NCBI RefSeq assembly: GCF_900141795.1
Contig: NZ_FSRE01000002.1
Span: 1 to 64,000, forward strand
DNA: 64,000 bases
Reading direction: 5' to 3'
Source of the DNA: Sulfurivirga caldicuralii
GTDB lineage: Bacteria; Pseudomonadota; Gammaproteobacteria; Thiomicrospirales; Thiomicrospiraceae
Shown here: piece by piece, positions 29,855 through 38,268 of the stretch
Layout: the number at the start of each line of letters is the position of its first letter
How positions within the stretch are numbered: the stretch's first letter is position 1
Position numbers and translations under genes: made by a program
The notes under the pieces: model-generated
Told to the model about the DNA's origin: nothing
Database searches by the model: none
The model's input: only the letters and a program-made list of their open reading frames with translations

Positions 29855-31306
29855 ATGCATACGCTAAGCCTGCGCGAACTGAGCGACAAGCTCCATCGCC
29901 GTGAGATTTCCAGCGTCGAACTGACGCAATATTTTCTGGGCCGCATCGAAAAACTGGATCCCGAACTCAACAGTTTCATTACCGTCACGCCTGATGTGGC
30001 GCTCGAAATGGCGAAAATGGCCGATGCGGCCATCGCCGAAGGCAGTGCCGGGTCGCTCACCGGTATCCCCATTGCCCACAAGGACCTGTTTACTACCGAT
30101 GGTATCCGCACCAGCTGCGCCAGCCGCATGCTGGACAACTTCATTGCGCCGTATGACGCCCATGTGGTGGAAAAGCTCAAGCAGGCCGGCATGCCGATTC
30201 TGGGCAAGACCAACATGGACGAATTTGCCATGGGCTCCTCCAGCGAGACCAGCTACTATGGCCCGGTGCGCAATCCGTGGGACAGGGATGCAGTGCCGGG
30301 CGGTTCATCCGGCGGCTCGGCAGCAGCGGTTGCAGCCGGCCTGACACCTGCAGCTACCGGCTCGGATACCGGCGGCTCCATTCGCCAGCCCGCCAGCTTC
30401 TGCGGCATTACCGGCATCAAGCCCACCTATGGTCTCGTGTCCCGCTACGGCATGATCGCCTATGCTTCCAGCTTTGATCAGGGCGGTCCCATGGCGCGCA
30501 GTGCCGAGGATGCCGCCTGGCTGCTCAACGCCATGGCCGGTTTCGACAAGCGCGACTCCACCTCGCTGGAACGCGAGCTGCCGGACTACACTGTCCATCT
30601 GAACGACAGCCTTGAGGGGCTGCGCATCGGCCTGCCGAAGGAGTACTTTAGCGAGGGGCTGGATGACGAGGTGGCGCAGGTGATTGAGGCAGCCATCACA
30701 GAGCTGGAAAAGCTGGGCGCTACCGTGGTGGAGGTGAGCCTGCCCAACAAGGACCTGGCTGTGCCGGCCTATTACGTGCTGGCACCGGCGGAGGCGTCGT
30801 CCAATCTGGCGCGCTATGACGGTGTGCGCTACGGCCACCGCTGCGAAGATCCGAAGGATCTGAAGGACATGTATACCCGTTCCCGTGCGGAAGGCTTTGG
30901 CGACGAGGTGAAGCGTCGCATCATGATCGGTGCCTATGCCCTGTCGGCGGGCTATTACGACGCCTATTACCTCAAGGCGCAGCAGCTGCGCCGCATGGTG
31001 CGCGACGACTTCGTGCGCGCCTTCGAGCAGTGCGACGTGATCGCCGGGCCGGTGGCGCCGACGGTGGCGTGGAACCTGGGCGAGAAGTCCGACGATCCGG
31101 TCAGCATGTATCTGGCCGACCTGTACACCATTCCGGTGAACCTGGCCGGCCTGCCCGGCATGAGCGTGCCGGCAGGCTTTGCCAAGGGGCGCCCGGTGGG
31201 GCTGCATCTGGTGGGGCCGTATTTCAGCGAAGCGAAGCTGCTGAATATCGGTCACCAATTCCAGCAGCACACCGACTGGCACACACGTACACCGGAACTG
31301 GGTTAA
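29855..31306 (+). CDS. gatA: Asp/Glu-tRNA(Asn/Gln) amidotransferase subunit A
   Basis: Amidase subunit that releases ammonia from glutamine. The 483-residue product has the amidase-signature catalytic triad context: the Lys of IPIAHKDLF, the cis-Ser in [27 protein letters not shown] and its downstream nucleophile in [17 protein letters not shown] and [19 protein letters not shown] are also typical of GatA. It lies between gatC and gatB, which follows after 12 bases. Confidence 0.98.
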   Translation: MHTLSLRELSDKLHRREISSVELTQYFLGRIEKLDPELNSFITVTPDVALEMAKMADAAIAEGSAGSLTGIPIAHKDLFTTDGIRTSCASRMLDNFIAPYDAHVVEKLKQAGMPILGKTNMDEFAMGSSSETSYYGPVRNPWDRDAVPGGSSGGSAAAVAAGLTPAATGSDTGGSIRQPASFCGITGIKPTYGLVSRYGMIAYASSFDQGGPMARSAEDAAWLLNAMAGFDKRDSTSLERELPDYTVHLNDSLEGLRIGLPKEYFSEGLDDEVAQVIEAAITELEKLGATVVEVSLPNKDLAVPAYYVLAPAEASSNLARYDGVRYGHRCEDPKDLKDMYTRSRAEGFGDEVKRRIMIGAYALSAGYYDAYYLKAQQLRRMVRDDFVRAFEQCDVIAGPVAPTVAWNLGEKSDDPVSMYLADLYTIPVNLAGLPGMSVPAGFAKGRPVGLHLVGPYFSEAKLLNIGHQFQQHTDWHTRTPELG

Positions 31307-31318
31307 GGAGCACGCAGC

Positions 31319-32749
31319 ATGAATTGGGAAATTGTTATTGGCCTGGAAATCCACGCACAGCTGGCCACCAAATCGAAAATCTTCTCCGGTGCGTCCACGG
31401 CATTCGGTGCTCTGCCCAACACGCAGGCGTCTGCGGTGGATATCGCTCTGCCGGGCACGCTGCCGGTGCTGAACAAGGCCGCCGTGGACATGGCAATCAA
31501 GTTTGGCCTTGCCATCGACGCCGAAATTACCCGCCGCAGCGTGTTTGCGCGCAAGCACTATTTCTATCCGGATCTGCCCAAAGGCTATCAGATCTCCCAG
31601 TATGAACTGCCGGTCATCGGCAAGGGGCAGGTGGAGATTGAGGTGGATGGCGACACCAAGACCATCGGCGTCACCCGTGCCCACCTGGAAGAGGATGCGG
31701 GCAAGTCCCTGCACGAGGACTTCGCCGGCATGACCGGCATCGACCTCAACCGCGCCGGCACACCGCTGCTGGAAATCGTTTCCGAGCCGGACATGCGTTC
31801 CGTCGCGGAGGCCATCGCCTATGCCAAGAAGATTCACGAGCTGGTGCAGTATCTGGAAATCTGCGACGGCAACATGCAGGAAGGCTCCTTCCGCGTGGAC
31901 GCCAACGTCTCCATTCGCCGTCCGGGTGAGCCGCTGGGCACACGCACCGAGCTGAAGAACATCAACTCGTTCAAGTTCCTGGAAAAGGCGCTCCAGTACG
32001 AGATCGAGCGCCACATGGACATTCTCGAATCCGGCGGCAGCATTGTGCAGGAAACGCGTCTGTACGACTCCGTCAAGGACGAAACCCGTTCCATGCGCGA
32101 AAAGGAAGAGGCGAACGATTACCGCTACTTCCCGGATCCGGATCTGCTGCCTCTGGTGATCACCGATGAGATGATCGCCGAGGTGGCCGAAACCCTGCCG
32201 GAACTGCCGGATGCCAAGCGCAAGCGTTTCATGGAACAGTATGGGCTGCCCAGCTATGACGCCGGTGTTCTGACCGGTTCACGTGCGCTGGCCGACTACT
32301 ACGAGGAGGTGGTTGCCACCGTGGGCGGCGAGTCCAAGCTGTGCGCCAACTGGGTTATGGTGGAATTGCTCGGTGCGCTCAACAAGGAGAATCTGCTGCT
32401 GTCCGAATCGCCCATTACCGCGGCCATGCTCGGCGAGCTGCTGGCTCGGATCGTGGACAACACCATCTCCGGCAAGATCGCCAAGGAGGTATTCGAAGCC
32501 ATGTGGGCCGGCGAAGGCCGTGCTGACGAGATCATTGAGGCGAAGGGTCTCAAGCAGATTACCGACACCGGTGCCATTGAGGCAATTATTGACGAGGTGA
32601 TCGCCAATAACCCGGCGCAGGTGGAGCAGTACCGCAGCGGCAAGGACAAGCTGTTCGGTTTCTTTGTGGGGCAGGTGATGAAAGCCACCCAGGGCAAGGC
32701 CAATCCGAAGCAGGTCAACGAGCTGCTGCGCAAGAAACTGGACGGCTGA
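31319..32749 (+). CDS. gatB: Asp/Glu-tRNA(Asn/Gln) amidotransferase subunit B
   Basis: Kinase/tRNA-binding subunit that activates the mischarged aminoacyl-tRNA. The 476-residue product starts [26 protein letters not shown], has [16 protein letters not shown], the [14 protein letters not shown] motif and the C-terminal YqeY-like tail domain ending in [23 protein letters not shown]. Presence of gatCAB indicates that Gln-tRNA-Gln and/or Asn-tRNA-Asn is made by the indirect route. Confidence 0.98.
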   Translation: MNWEIVIGLEIHAQLATKSKIFSGASTAFGALPNTQASAVDIALPGTLPVLNKAAVDMAIKFGLAIDAEITRRSVFARKHYFYPDLPKGYQISQYELPVIGKGQVEIEVDGDTKTIGVTRAHLEEDAGKSLHEDFAGMTGIDLNRAGTPLLEIVSEPDMRSVAEAIAYAKKIHELVQYLEICDGNMQEGSFRVDANVSIRRPGEPLGTRTELKNINSFKFLEKALQYEIERHMDILESGGSIVQETRLYDSVKDETRSMREKEEANDYRYFPDPDLLPLVITDEMIAEVAETLPELPDAKRKRFMEQYGLPSYDAGVLTGSRALADYYEEVVATVGGESKLCANWVMVELLGALNKENLLLSESPITAAMLGELLARIVDNTISGKIAKEVFEAMWAGEGRADEIIEAKGLKQITDTGAIEAIIDEVIANNPAQVEQYRSGKDKLFGFFVGQVMKATQGKANPKQVNELLRKKLDG

Positions 32750-32751
32750 CA

Positions 32752-32768
32752 GGGGTCCCCGACTTTTT
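32752..32768 (+). repeat. Dispersed GGGGTCCCCGACTTTTT element, copy 3
   Basis: GGGGTCCCCGACTTTTT at 32752-32768 begins two bases after the gatB stop. The following sequence, CAAAGCCGTTTTTTCGACGCC, is similar in layout to copies 4 and 6, but its stem pairing is poor. Confidence 0.85.
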
Positions 32769-32793
32769 CAAAGCCGTTTTTTCGACGCCGTGC

Positions 32794-32829
32794 AAAACCC
32801 CGCCAGAAAAGCTTGTGGCGGGGTTTTTT
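32794..32829. terminator. Bidirectional terminator, gatB / pldA
   Basis: AAAACCCCGCCA (32794-32805) pairs with TGGCGGGGTTTT (32816-32827) around a 10-base loop, with T on the right and A on the left, so it can act for both converging genes. Confidence 0.93.
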
Positions 32830-32844
32830 ACGTGTAGCGCATTC

Positions 32845-33975
32845 TCAGCGGCTCCACTGGATGCCGATGCCGATCTTGTCCACGCTGCGGTTGTAGTCGA
32901 TCAGGCTTTCGCCATAACCGCTGAACAGCTGTACATAACCGAAGGTGTGGCGGAACTCCTTGATGGGAAAGGACCAATCCAGTTGCACGGCGCCGCGGTT
33001 GTGGGCGGTATCCAGGTTGTTGCGCAGCGTCAGACTGAGCAGATTGCGCCCGATGGGCCAGGCGACGCGCAGGTCGCCGTAGCCCAGATACTGTTCGATA
33101 TCCGGGTTGTCATCGCTGCTGCGCGCTTCGGGAATGCGCCACCAGCCACGCAGGCTGACGAAGGTGTCGTCCAGCTGAAACAGGCCGGCTGCATACAGGC
33201 GGTTCCACGAGCGCGAGCGCGTCCCGCCCTGACCATTGGACTGATGATTGAGCCCCACCTTGAGGGCGCGCAGCGGGAAGTCGCCCCATTTGAACGGCAG
33301 GGTGACAAACAGCTCCGGCTCGTAGTTGGTTTCGCGGAACGGGGCGGAGCTGGCGTAAATCTGCCAGTTTGACTGTTGGGTGTAGGCGGCAAAAAAGGTT
33401 TCTTCCAGCCCGAACAGGTTGTAGACGAGCGGTTTCATCAGGCTGAGCTGGAATTTGGCTTCGTCTGCCTTGCGGTCGGGTTTGGCATGGAAGTCATGAC
33501 TATAGGGGATGAAATAGTTGCTGCGGTAGGGGTAAAGCCCAATGCCGTCATCGCCGGCCTTGATGCGCAGCAGCGGCTTTTGGGTTGTGTCGACCAGCGT
33601 ATTGAAGGTGATGGCCAGTTTCAGCGGCGGTTCAATCTGGGCACGTGGCGGTGTGCCTGCTTTTTCAGTCGCTTGCGTTCCGGGCACCTGTGCGGATTTC
33701 TCTGTCCTCGAGGCGGCATGCACCGCTGAGCTGTCTCTTTGCAGCAATAGCTGGGCTGCACGGCTGCCCTGGGCGGCGGCACGGGTCAGCCATGCCTGTG
33801 CCCGGTTGGGATCGGCGCTCAGCCCCAGTGCACCCTCCTGGTAGGCCAGGGCGAGCGTCAGCATGGCGTCCACATCGCCGTTTTGGGCTGCTGAGCGAAT
33901 TTCGGACAGTTGCAGAGGGGCTGAGTGGGCGGGCAATGCGAGTATCAGCGAAAGAAACAGCGTCAGACGAAGCAT
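32845..33975 (-). CDS. pldA: Outer-membrane phospholipase A with N-terminal Sel1-like repeat
   Basis: Outer-membrane beta-barrel lipase (OMPLA). After a signal peptide (about 1-18) come residues 29-77 with Sel1/TPR-like pattern (NGDVDAMLTLALAYQEGALGLSADPNRAQAWLTRAAAQG), then a Ser/Thr/Ala linker, then the OMPLA barrel from about 118. The active-site block GLNHQSNGQ has H244 and S246; YTQQSNWQIY, FRETNYEPELF and RSWNRLY are the other family motifs. At 376 residues it is longer than E. coli PldA (289) because of the extra N-terminal module, which is uncommon to my knowledge. The module may hold the enzyme to a partner or to the periplasmic side; that is speculation. Confidence 0.9.
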   Translation of the reverse strand: MLRLTLFLSLILALPAHSAPLQLSEIRSAAQNGDVDAMLTLALAYQEGALGLSADPNRAQAWLTRAAAQGSRAAQLLLQRDSSAVHAASRTEKSAQVPGTQATEKAGTPPRAQIEPPLKLAITFNTLVDTTQKPLLRIKAGDDGIGLYPYRSNYFIPYSHDFHAKPDRKADEAKFQLSLMKPLVYNLFGLEETFFAAYTQQSNWQIYASSAPFRETNYEPELFVTLPFKWGDFPLRALKVGLNHQSNGQGGTRSRSWNRLYAAGLFQLDDTFVSLRGWWRIPEARSSDDNPDIEQYLGYGDLRVAWPIGRNLLSLTLRNNLDTAHNRGAVQLDWSFPIKEFRHTFGYVQLFSGYGESLIDYNRSVDKIGIGIQWSR

Positions 33976-34026
33976 TTTCGGTATCCTGGGTGAGAATTTG
34001 CGTTATTTTACGTATAGGATGCTGGG

Positions 34027-34054
34027 TTGATTTGTTATAAATAATCCTTATATT
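34027..34054 (+). promoter_or_regulatory. Sigma-70-like promoter of htpX
   Basis: TTGATT (34027-34032), 16-base spacer, TATATT (34049-34054); the region is locally AT-rich. AAGGAGG precedes the htpX ATG. Confidence 0.6.
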
Positions 34055-34089
34055 GTTTATATGCAATTGCTCATCACAAGGAGGTTTCC

Positions 34090-35016
34090 ATGAGCTTGAA
34101 GGGCATATTCCTGTTTCTTTTGACCAACATCGCTGTCATTGCGGTGGCGTCCATTTCGCTCAGTCTGCTGGGTGTGGGCGGCTATGTGAATCAGTATGGC
34201 CTTGATCTGGGCAACCTGCTGGTCTTTGCAGCGGTGTTCGGCTTTGCCGGTTCGTTTGTGTCGCTGTTGCTGTCCAAGTGGATGGCACTGCAGATGACCG
34301 GTGCCGAGGTGATTGACCCGCAGCATCCGCGCAATCAGGCGGAAGCCTGGCTGGTGCAGACCGTGCACCGTCTTGCGGACAAGGCTGGCATCGGGCATCC
34401 GGATGTAGCCATTTATCCGGATCCGGCACCCAATGCGTTTGCCACGGGCTGGAACCGCAATAATGCGCTGGTGGCCGTATCCACCGGCCTGCTGGAAAAC
34501 ATGACCCAGGATGAGATCGAGGCGGTCCTCGCGCACGAAGTGGCGCACATCGCCAATGGCGACATGATTACCATGGCGCTGTTGCAGGGCGTGGTCAACA
34601 CCTTTGTCATCTTCTTTGCCCGCATCGTCGGTTATTTCGTGGACCGTGTCTTGTTCCGTAACGAAGATGATGCGCCCGGTATCGGCTTTTACATTACCAG
34701 TTTCATCTTTGAGATCCTGTTTGGCATCCTCGCCAGCATGATCGTAATGTGGTACAGCCGCAAGCGTGAATTTCGTGCTGATGCGGGCGGTGCCTATCTG
34801 GCCGGGCGTGACAAGATGATTGCCGCCCTGAAGCGCCTGATGACCATCCACGAACCGGCCCATCTGCCGGAGCAGCTGGCGGCGTTCGGTATCAACGAGT
34901 CCGCAGGTGAGCGCATTATGGCGCTGTTTGCCAGTCACCCGCCACTGGAAAAGCGCATCGAGTATCTGATGCGCGCTGACGAGCGTCAGTTGAAGCTGGG
35001 GCTCGGCTTGAGCTGA
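34090..35016 (+). CDS. htpX: Protease HtpX (M48 family)
   Basis: Inner-membrane zinc endopeptidase that clears misfolded membrane proteins. The 308-residue product has two N-terminal helices, the zinc motif HEVAH in EAVLAHEVAHIANGD, two further hydrophobic segments, and the third ligand region REFRADAGGAYLAG. The standard start is MSLKGIFLFLLTNIAVI with AAGGAGG upstream. A monocistronic unit with its own promoter and a terminator shared with sufE. Confidence 0.97.
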   Translation: MSLKGIFLFLLTNIAVIAVASISLSLLGVGGYVNQYGLDLGNLLVFAAVFGFAGSFVSLLLSKWMALQMTGAEVIDPQHPRNQAEAWLVQTVHRLADKAGIGHPDVAIYPDPAPNAFATGWNRNNALVAVSTGLLENMTQDEIEAVLAHEVAHIANGDMITMALLQGVVNTFVIFFARIVGYFVDRVLFRNEDDAPGIGFYITSFIFEILFGILASMIVMWYSRKREFRADAGGAYLAGRDKMIAALKRLMTIHEPAHLPEQLAAFGINESAGERIMALFASHPPLEKRIEYLMRADERQLKLGLGLS

Positions 35017-35040
35017 TAAAACCGATGCTGATCCACTGAA

Positions 35041-35074
35041 AAGCCCGCTCTGGCTCGCCAGGGCGGGCTTTTTT
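35041..35074. terminator. Terminator after htpX (and sufE)
   Basis: AAGCCCGC-T-CTGGC / GCCAG-G-GCGGGCTT with a TC loop core, then T run to 35074. It lies between converging htpX and sufE. Confidence 0.92.
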
Positions 35075-35078
35075 GTGG

Positions 35079-35116
35079 CGGTGAAAAATGCCGTTTGAAA
35101 AAGTCGGGGACCCCCC
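35079..35116 (-). repeat. Dispersed GGGGTCCCCGACTTTTT element, copy 4
   Basis: On the minus strand, GGGGGGTCCCCGACTTTTT spans 35116-35098, then CAAACGG-CATTTTTCA-CCG, a 3-bp stem around an AT-rich loop (35093-35079). It begins right after the sufE stop on the same strand. Confidence 0.85.
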
Positions 35117-35581
35117 TCAGTGGGTCTGCTGTTTGGCCTTGATTTGACGAATGAGCGCTTCCTTGGCTTCCTTCTGGATGCGCTTGATCATGTGATAAAG
35201 GCCATTGGCGCGGTTGGGGGACAGGTGCTGCAGCAGGCCCATCTCTTTGAGAAAGTCCAGCGGCGCCTTGAGGATCTCTTCCGGCGTGCGCCCGTTATAG
35301 ACGCGCAGCAACATGGCGACCAGCCCTGAGACAATGGCTGCATCGCTCATGCCCTGAAAAAAGAGACGGCCATCGTGCTCTTCCGTGTGCAGCCATACCT
35401 GCGACTGACAGCCGTGGATGCGGTTGGCTTCCGTCTTGTATTCCTCGGGCATGTCCTGCAGCTTCTTGCCCATGTCGATCAGCAGCTTGTAGCGGTCCTT
35501 CCAGTTGTCGTAACGGTTGAACATTTGCACCAGCTCGCGCTGAACGTCTTCAATGTTTTTTTCCGGGACGGTGTAATCCAT
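35117..35581 (-). CDS. sufE: SufE family Fe-S cluster assembly protein
   Basis: Accepts sulfur from a cysteine desulfurase for iron-sulfur cluster assembly. The 154-residue product contains NIEDVQRELVQMFNRYDNWKDRYKLLIDMGKKL and the conserved sulfur-accepting Cys in IHGCQSQVWLH, plus RANGLYHMIKRIQKEA at the C-terminus. No sufS or other suf gene adjoins it; it could serve IscS or SufS encoded elsewhere (CsdE-like). Confidence 0.94.
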   Translation of the reverse strand: MDYTVPEKNIEDVQRELVQMFNRYDNWKDRYKLLIDMGKKLQDMPEEYKTEANRIHGCQSQVWLHTEEHDGRLFFQGMSDAAIVSGLVAMLLRVYNGRTPEEILKAPLDFLKEMGLLQHLSPNRANGLYHMIKRIQKEAKEALIRQIKAKQQTH

Positions 35582-35613
35582 TGTTGCTCTCCTGGCCTTG
35601 ATTGCGCGCTAGT

Positions 35614-36303
35614 TTACCGCAGACGGTAGCGGATCGGCACCTCAACCCAGAGCGGGTCCGACGCCATGCCAGGCGGGAAGGGGCGAAAGCGCGCACCCAA
35701 TTCATCCATGATGACGGCACGAGCCGCTTCGTCCAGCAACGCGCTGCCACTGCTGCGCTCGATGGCAAGCGCGTCGATGCGGCCATCGGCGTGGATACGG
35801 AACTGCAGCCAGACATCGCCTTCAATGCCGCGACGTCGCGCCCGATAGGGATAGGTATCTCGAGCCGCCGTCGTAATCGCCTGTCGCAATGCGGCCAGAT
35901 AGTCGGCTTTTTCCGCCTCGGCCTGGGGATTGGACGCTGTTTTGGCAGGCTGTGTGGGCGTCGCAGTGGCAGCCTTGGACGGCGCCTGATCAGCTGTTGC
36001 GGGCTTGGGCTGTGGCTTGGGCTGTGGCTTGGGCTGTGGCTTGGGCTGCGGCTTGGGCTGCGGCTTGGGCTGCGGCTTGGGCTGCGGCTTGGGCTGCGGC
36101 TTGGGCTGCGGCTTGGGCTGCGGCTTGGGCTGTGGCTTGGGCTGTGGCTGTGCAAACTCGGACAGTGTCACCGGCACCACCTGCCTCAGGGTGTCCGAAG
36201 GTGTCTGCGTTTGGCTGAGACTCATCACCATTAGACCCACGAGCGGCAGCAGCAGGGCCACGGCCAGCAGCAGGGCGAGCAGGTGGCGTTTACGGCTGGA
36301 CAT
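35614..36303 (-). CDS. tonB: TonB family energy transducer with (QPKP)n spacer
   Basis: Links ExbBD proton-motive energy to outer-membrane receptors. The 229-residue product has one N-terminal membrane helix (LLALLLAVALLLPLVGLMVM), a spacer made of 12 near-perfect QPKP repeats, and a C-terminal TonB domain (YPYRARRRGIEGDVWLQFRIHADGRIDALAIERSSGSALLDEAA). The domain is shorter and more diverged than E. coli TonB, and ends in YRLR. It overlaps exbD by 14 bases. No TonB-dependent receptor is nearby, so the substrate is unknown. Confidence 0.9.
   Translation of the reverse strand: MSSRKRHLLALLLAVALLLPLVGLMVMSLSQTQTPSDTLRQVVPVTLSEFAQPQPKPQPKPQPKPQPKPQPKPQPKPQPKPQPKPQPKPQPKPQPKPQPKPATADQAPSKAATATPTQPAKTASNPQAEAEKADYLAALRQAITTAARDTYPYRARRRGIEGDVWLQFRIHADGRIDALAIERSSGSALLDEAARAVIMDELGARFRPFPPGMASDPLWVEVPIRYRLR
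36002..36145. repeat. Tandem repeat, 12 copies of a 12-bp unit within tonB
   Basis: Twelve consecutive units of GGCTTGGGCTG(T/C) on the plus strand encode (QPKP)12 on the minus strand. Units differ only at the last base (T in the outer copies, C in the eight inner ones plus none elsewhere). Such arrays can gain or lose units by slippage, which would alter the periplasmic reach of TonB without frameshift. Confidence 0.95.
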
Positions 36304-36673
36304 GCTCGGTGAGAATCGTCAGCGGTGGGGGCGGGGTGAGGCTTTTGATACGTTCAACCACGGCGACAAAATCGCCAAAGGCGGTGCGACGGTCCACGCG
36401 CAATTCCAGGGGACGTTTGGGGTCGGCATGCAGCAGGGCACTCAACTGTGAAAGTGCAATGGGCTGCGCTTCAAAATAAAGGCGCCCCTGGGCATCGAGC
36501 GCCAGATGGCGTGTTTCGGGTAAGGGGGCGGTACTGGCGGACTGCTGCGTCTGGGGCAGCTCGATGTTCAGCTTGTCATGGACGATGAAACTGGCAGTCA
36601 CCAGCACCACCGCCAGCAGCACCAGCATGACGTCGATCAGGGGAATGACATTGATCTGGTCAATTCTGCGCAC
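36290..36673 (-). CDS. exbD: Biopolymer transport protein ExbD/TolR family
   Basis: Inner-membrane proton-channel subunit with one helix. The 127-residue product begins MRRIDQINVIPLIDVMLVLLAVVLVTASF, containing the essential Asp of the helix (PLIDVMLVLL), and continues into a periplasmic domain (ALDAQGRLYFEAQPIALSQLSALL). It overlaps exbB and tonB by 14 bases each, indicating translational coupling of the three subunits. TolR is excluded by the tonB neighbour and lack of other tol genes. Confidence 0.93.
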   Translation of the reverse strand: MRRIDQINVIPLIDVMLVLLAVVLVTASFIVHDKLNIELPQTQQSASTAPLPETRHLALDAQGRLYFEAQPIALSQLSALLHADPKRPLELRVDRRTAFGDFVAVVERIKSLTPPPPLTILTEHVQP

Positions 36674-37085
36674 GGGCTTGCACCTGCAGCTGGATTACTT
36701 CCGCCTTGCGCAGCAGCACGTTGTAGAGCAGGGTGCCGGGAATGGCCACCAGGATGCCGGCCGCCGTGGCCTTGAGGGCCATTGCCAGCCCCAGCATGAT
36801 GGCCTGTGTAGAGAGGTTGCCGGCTTCACCAATCTGCCAGAAGGTGAGCATGATGGCCAGCACCGTACCCAGCAGTCCCACATAGGGGGCGTTGGCCGCC
36901 AGGCTGGCGATCAGCGTGAGGTTGCGCGTGGTCTCGATGCGTGCCGCTTCGGGTGAGTCGAAGCGGTCAGGATCCGTGCTGCGGAAATAGAGCCAGCGCT
37001 CCAGCGACAGCCACAGCACGATAAAACCCATGGTGCCAAGGGTGCCAAAAATGAGCGGATCGAGCCAGTGAATGAGCCAGTGCAT
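36660..37085 (-). CDS. exbB: ExbB/TolQ/MotA-family proton channel protein
   Basis: Scaffold subunit of the TonB energising complex. The frame extends to 37112, but ATG 37085 with CAGGAG upstream is the likely start, giving 141 residues, shorter than E. coli ExbB (244). It has three membrane helices: GTLGTMGFIVLWLSLERWLYF, LIASLAANAPYVGLLGTVLAIMLTFW and AIMLGLAMALKATAAGILVAIPGTLLYNVLL; the APYVGLLGTV and ALxATAAGLxVAIP motifs are standard. First gene of exbB-exbD-tonB. Confidence 0.93.
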   Translation of the reverse strand: MHWLIHWLDPLIFGTLGTMGFIVLWLSLERWLYFRSTDPDRFDSPEAARIETTRNLTLIASLAANAPYVGLLGTVLAIMLTFWQIGEAGNLSTQAIMLGLAMALKATAAGILVAIPGTLLYNVLLRKAEVIQLQVQARAQN

Positions 37086-37209
37086 TATGGTTTTCTCCTG
37101 TTTGCCCATCATTATAAAAATGCGCCCCTGAAAATCCTTGCCAAAATGTGAAACTTGCAGGTCCTGCGGTTTTTGTTACAATCAGATGACTGCGATAGGA
37201 GATTGTGAT

Positions 37210-38217
37210 ATGGATAGGCGCGAATTTATTCGAATGATGGGGCTGGCTGTTGGCGCGACGGCGCTGACCCCGCTTTATGCGGCAGATGAGGACATGGTGG
37301 TGAAGGCACCGCCGATGCCGGATGTGCCGGCCACGCAACTGAGCGAAAAATGTTGGTACATTCGTGCCAAGGATCCCGAGCCCACGCCTGAGAATCACGG
37401 TTTTTTCTCCAACCCGGGCTTTATCGTCACCTCAGAGGGGGTAGTGGTGCTGGAGCCGGGCGGTTCGGTGCAGATTGGTGAAATGATCTTGCGCCAGATC
37501 CGCAAGGTGACCGACAAGCCGGTGGTGATGGTAATCAATACCCACTATCACGGTGATCACTGGCTGGGCAACCACGCTTTTGTGGAAGCCTATCCGGATG
37601 TGCCTATTTATGCTCACCCCGCCACCTTCCAAAAAATCAAGGACGGGGCTGGCGACTTCTGGCTCAATTTCTTCAACCGCGTGACCAACAATGCGGTGAT
37701 GGGCACCATCGTAACACCGCCCAACAAGGTGCTGAAAGGGGGTGAAGTGCTGAAGGTGGGCGATACCGAGCTGCGCATTCACCACTACAGCAACCCGGAC
37801 TACGAGGATAGGGTACACACCGAGTCTGACCTTATGGTGGAGGTGCCCGACCAGAAGATTGTCTACATTGGTGATGTGGCCATGCGTCGTATTGCCAATG
37901 CGGCGGACGGTTCGTTCCGCGGGACCATCGATGCCATGCAGCGCTGGCAGAAGCAGTTTGCCGGCTATACGCTGAGCCCGGGGCACGGGCACCACGACGA
38001 CATCCAGCTGTTCAAGGATCAGGAGCTGTTCTTCAAGACCATCTGGGACAATGTGGCCAAGTATTACGAAGAAGGCCTGTCGCCATTTGAGATGAAACCG
38101 AAGATCATGGCGGAGCCGTTCATGCAGCAGGTGGCCAGCAAGTGGCCGGGTTACCAGTCCACACTGGGCAAGTTCATCAGCGTGGCGGTTCAGGAGTATG
38201 AGAGCAGCATGTTTTAA
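37210..38217 (+). CDS. Tat-exported metallo-beta-lactamase-fold hydrolase
   Basis: ATG 37210 is preferred over the upstream open frame: AGGAGA is spaced well before it and the product begins with a Tat-type signal, DRREFIRMMGLAVGATALTPLYA. The mature part has the zinc-binding motif THYHGDHWLGN (H-x-H-x-D-H), and later conserved residues in YIGDVAMRR and LSPGHGHHDD. It is 335 residues long. The arrangement resembles the periplasmic quinoprotein-associated or SoxH-like hydrolases, but the substrate cannot be read from the sequence. A single-gene unit that ends at a bidirectional terminator. Confidence 0.87.
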   Translation: MDRREFIRMMGLAVGATALTPLYAADEDMVVKAPPMPDVPATQLSEKCWYIRAKDPEPTPENHGFFSNPGFIVTSEGVVVLEPGGSVQIGEMILRQIRKVTDKPVVMVINTHYHGDHWLGNHAFVEAYPDVPIYAHPATFQKIKDGAGDFWLNFFNRVTNNAVMGTIVTPPNKVLKGGEVLKVGDTELRIHHYSNPDYEDRVHTESDLMVEVPDQKIVYIGDVAMRRIANAADGSFRGTIDAMQRWQKQFAGYTLSPGHGHHDDIQLFKDQELFFKTIWDNVAKYYEEGLSPFEMKPKIMAEPFMQQVASKWPGYQSTLGKFISVAVQEYESSMF

Positions 38218-38242
38218 CTGATGCTGGCCGCAATGCCCAATT

Positions 38243-38268
38243 AAAAGCCCGCGAGTGCGGGCTTTTTT
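38243..38268. terminator. Bidirectional terminator, MBL hydrolase / serB
   Basis: AAAAGCCCGC (38243-38252), loop GAGT, GCGGGCTTTT (38257-38266), T run to 38268. It overlaps the serB stop region. Confidence 0.93.

Noticed and set aside
30305-32014. 569-codon minus-strand frame across gatA-gatB
   Set aside because: It spans two confirmed genes in antisense, with a composition expected from codon mirroring.
36002-36145. Possible CRISPR or satellite array
   Set aside because: The units are contiguous 12-mers without spacers and encode the TonB QPKP spacer.
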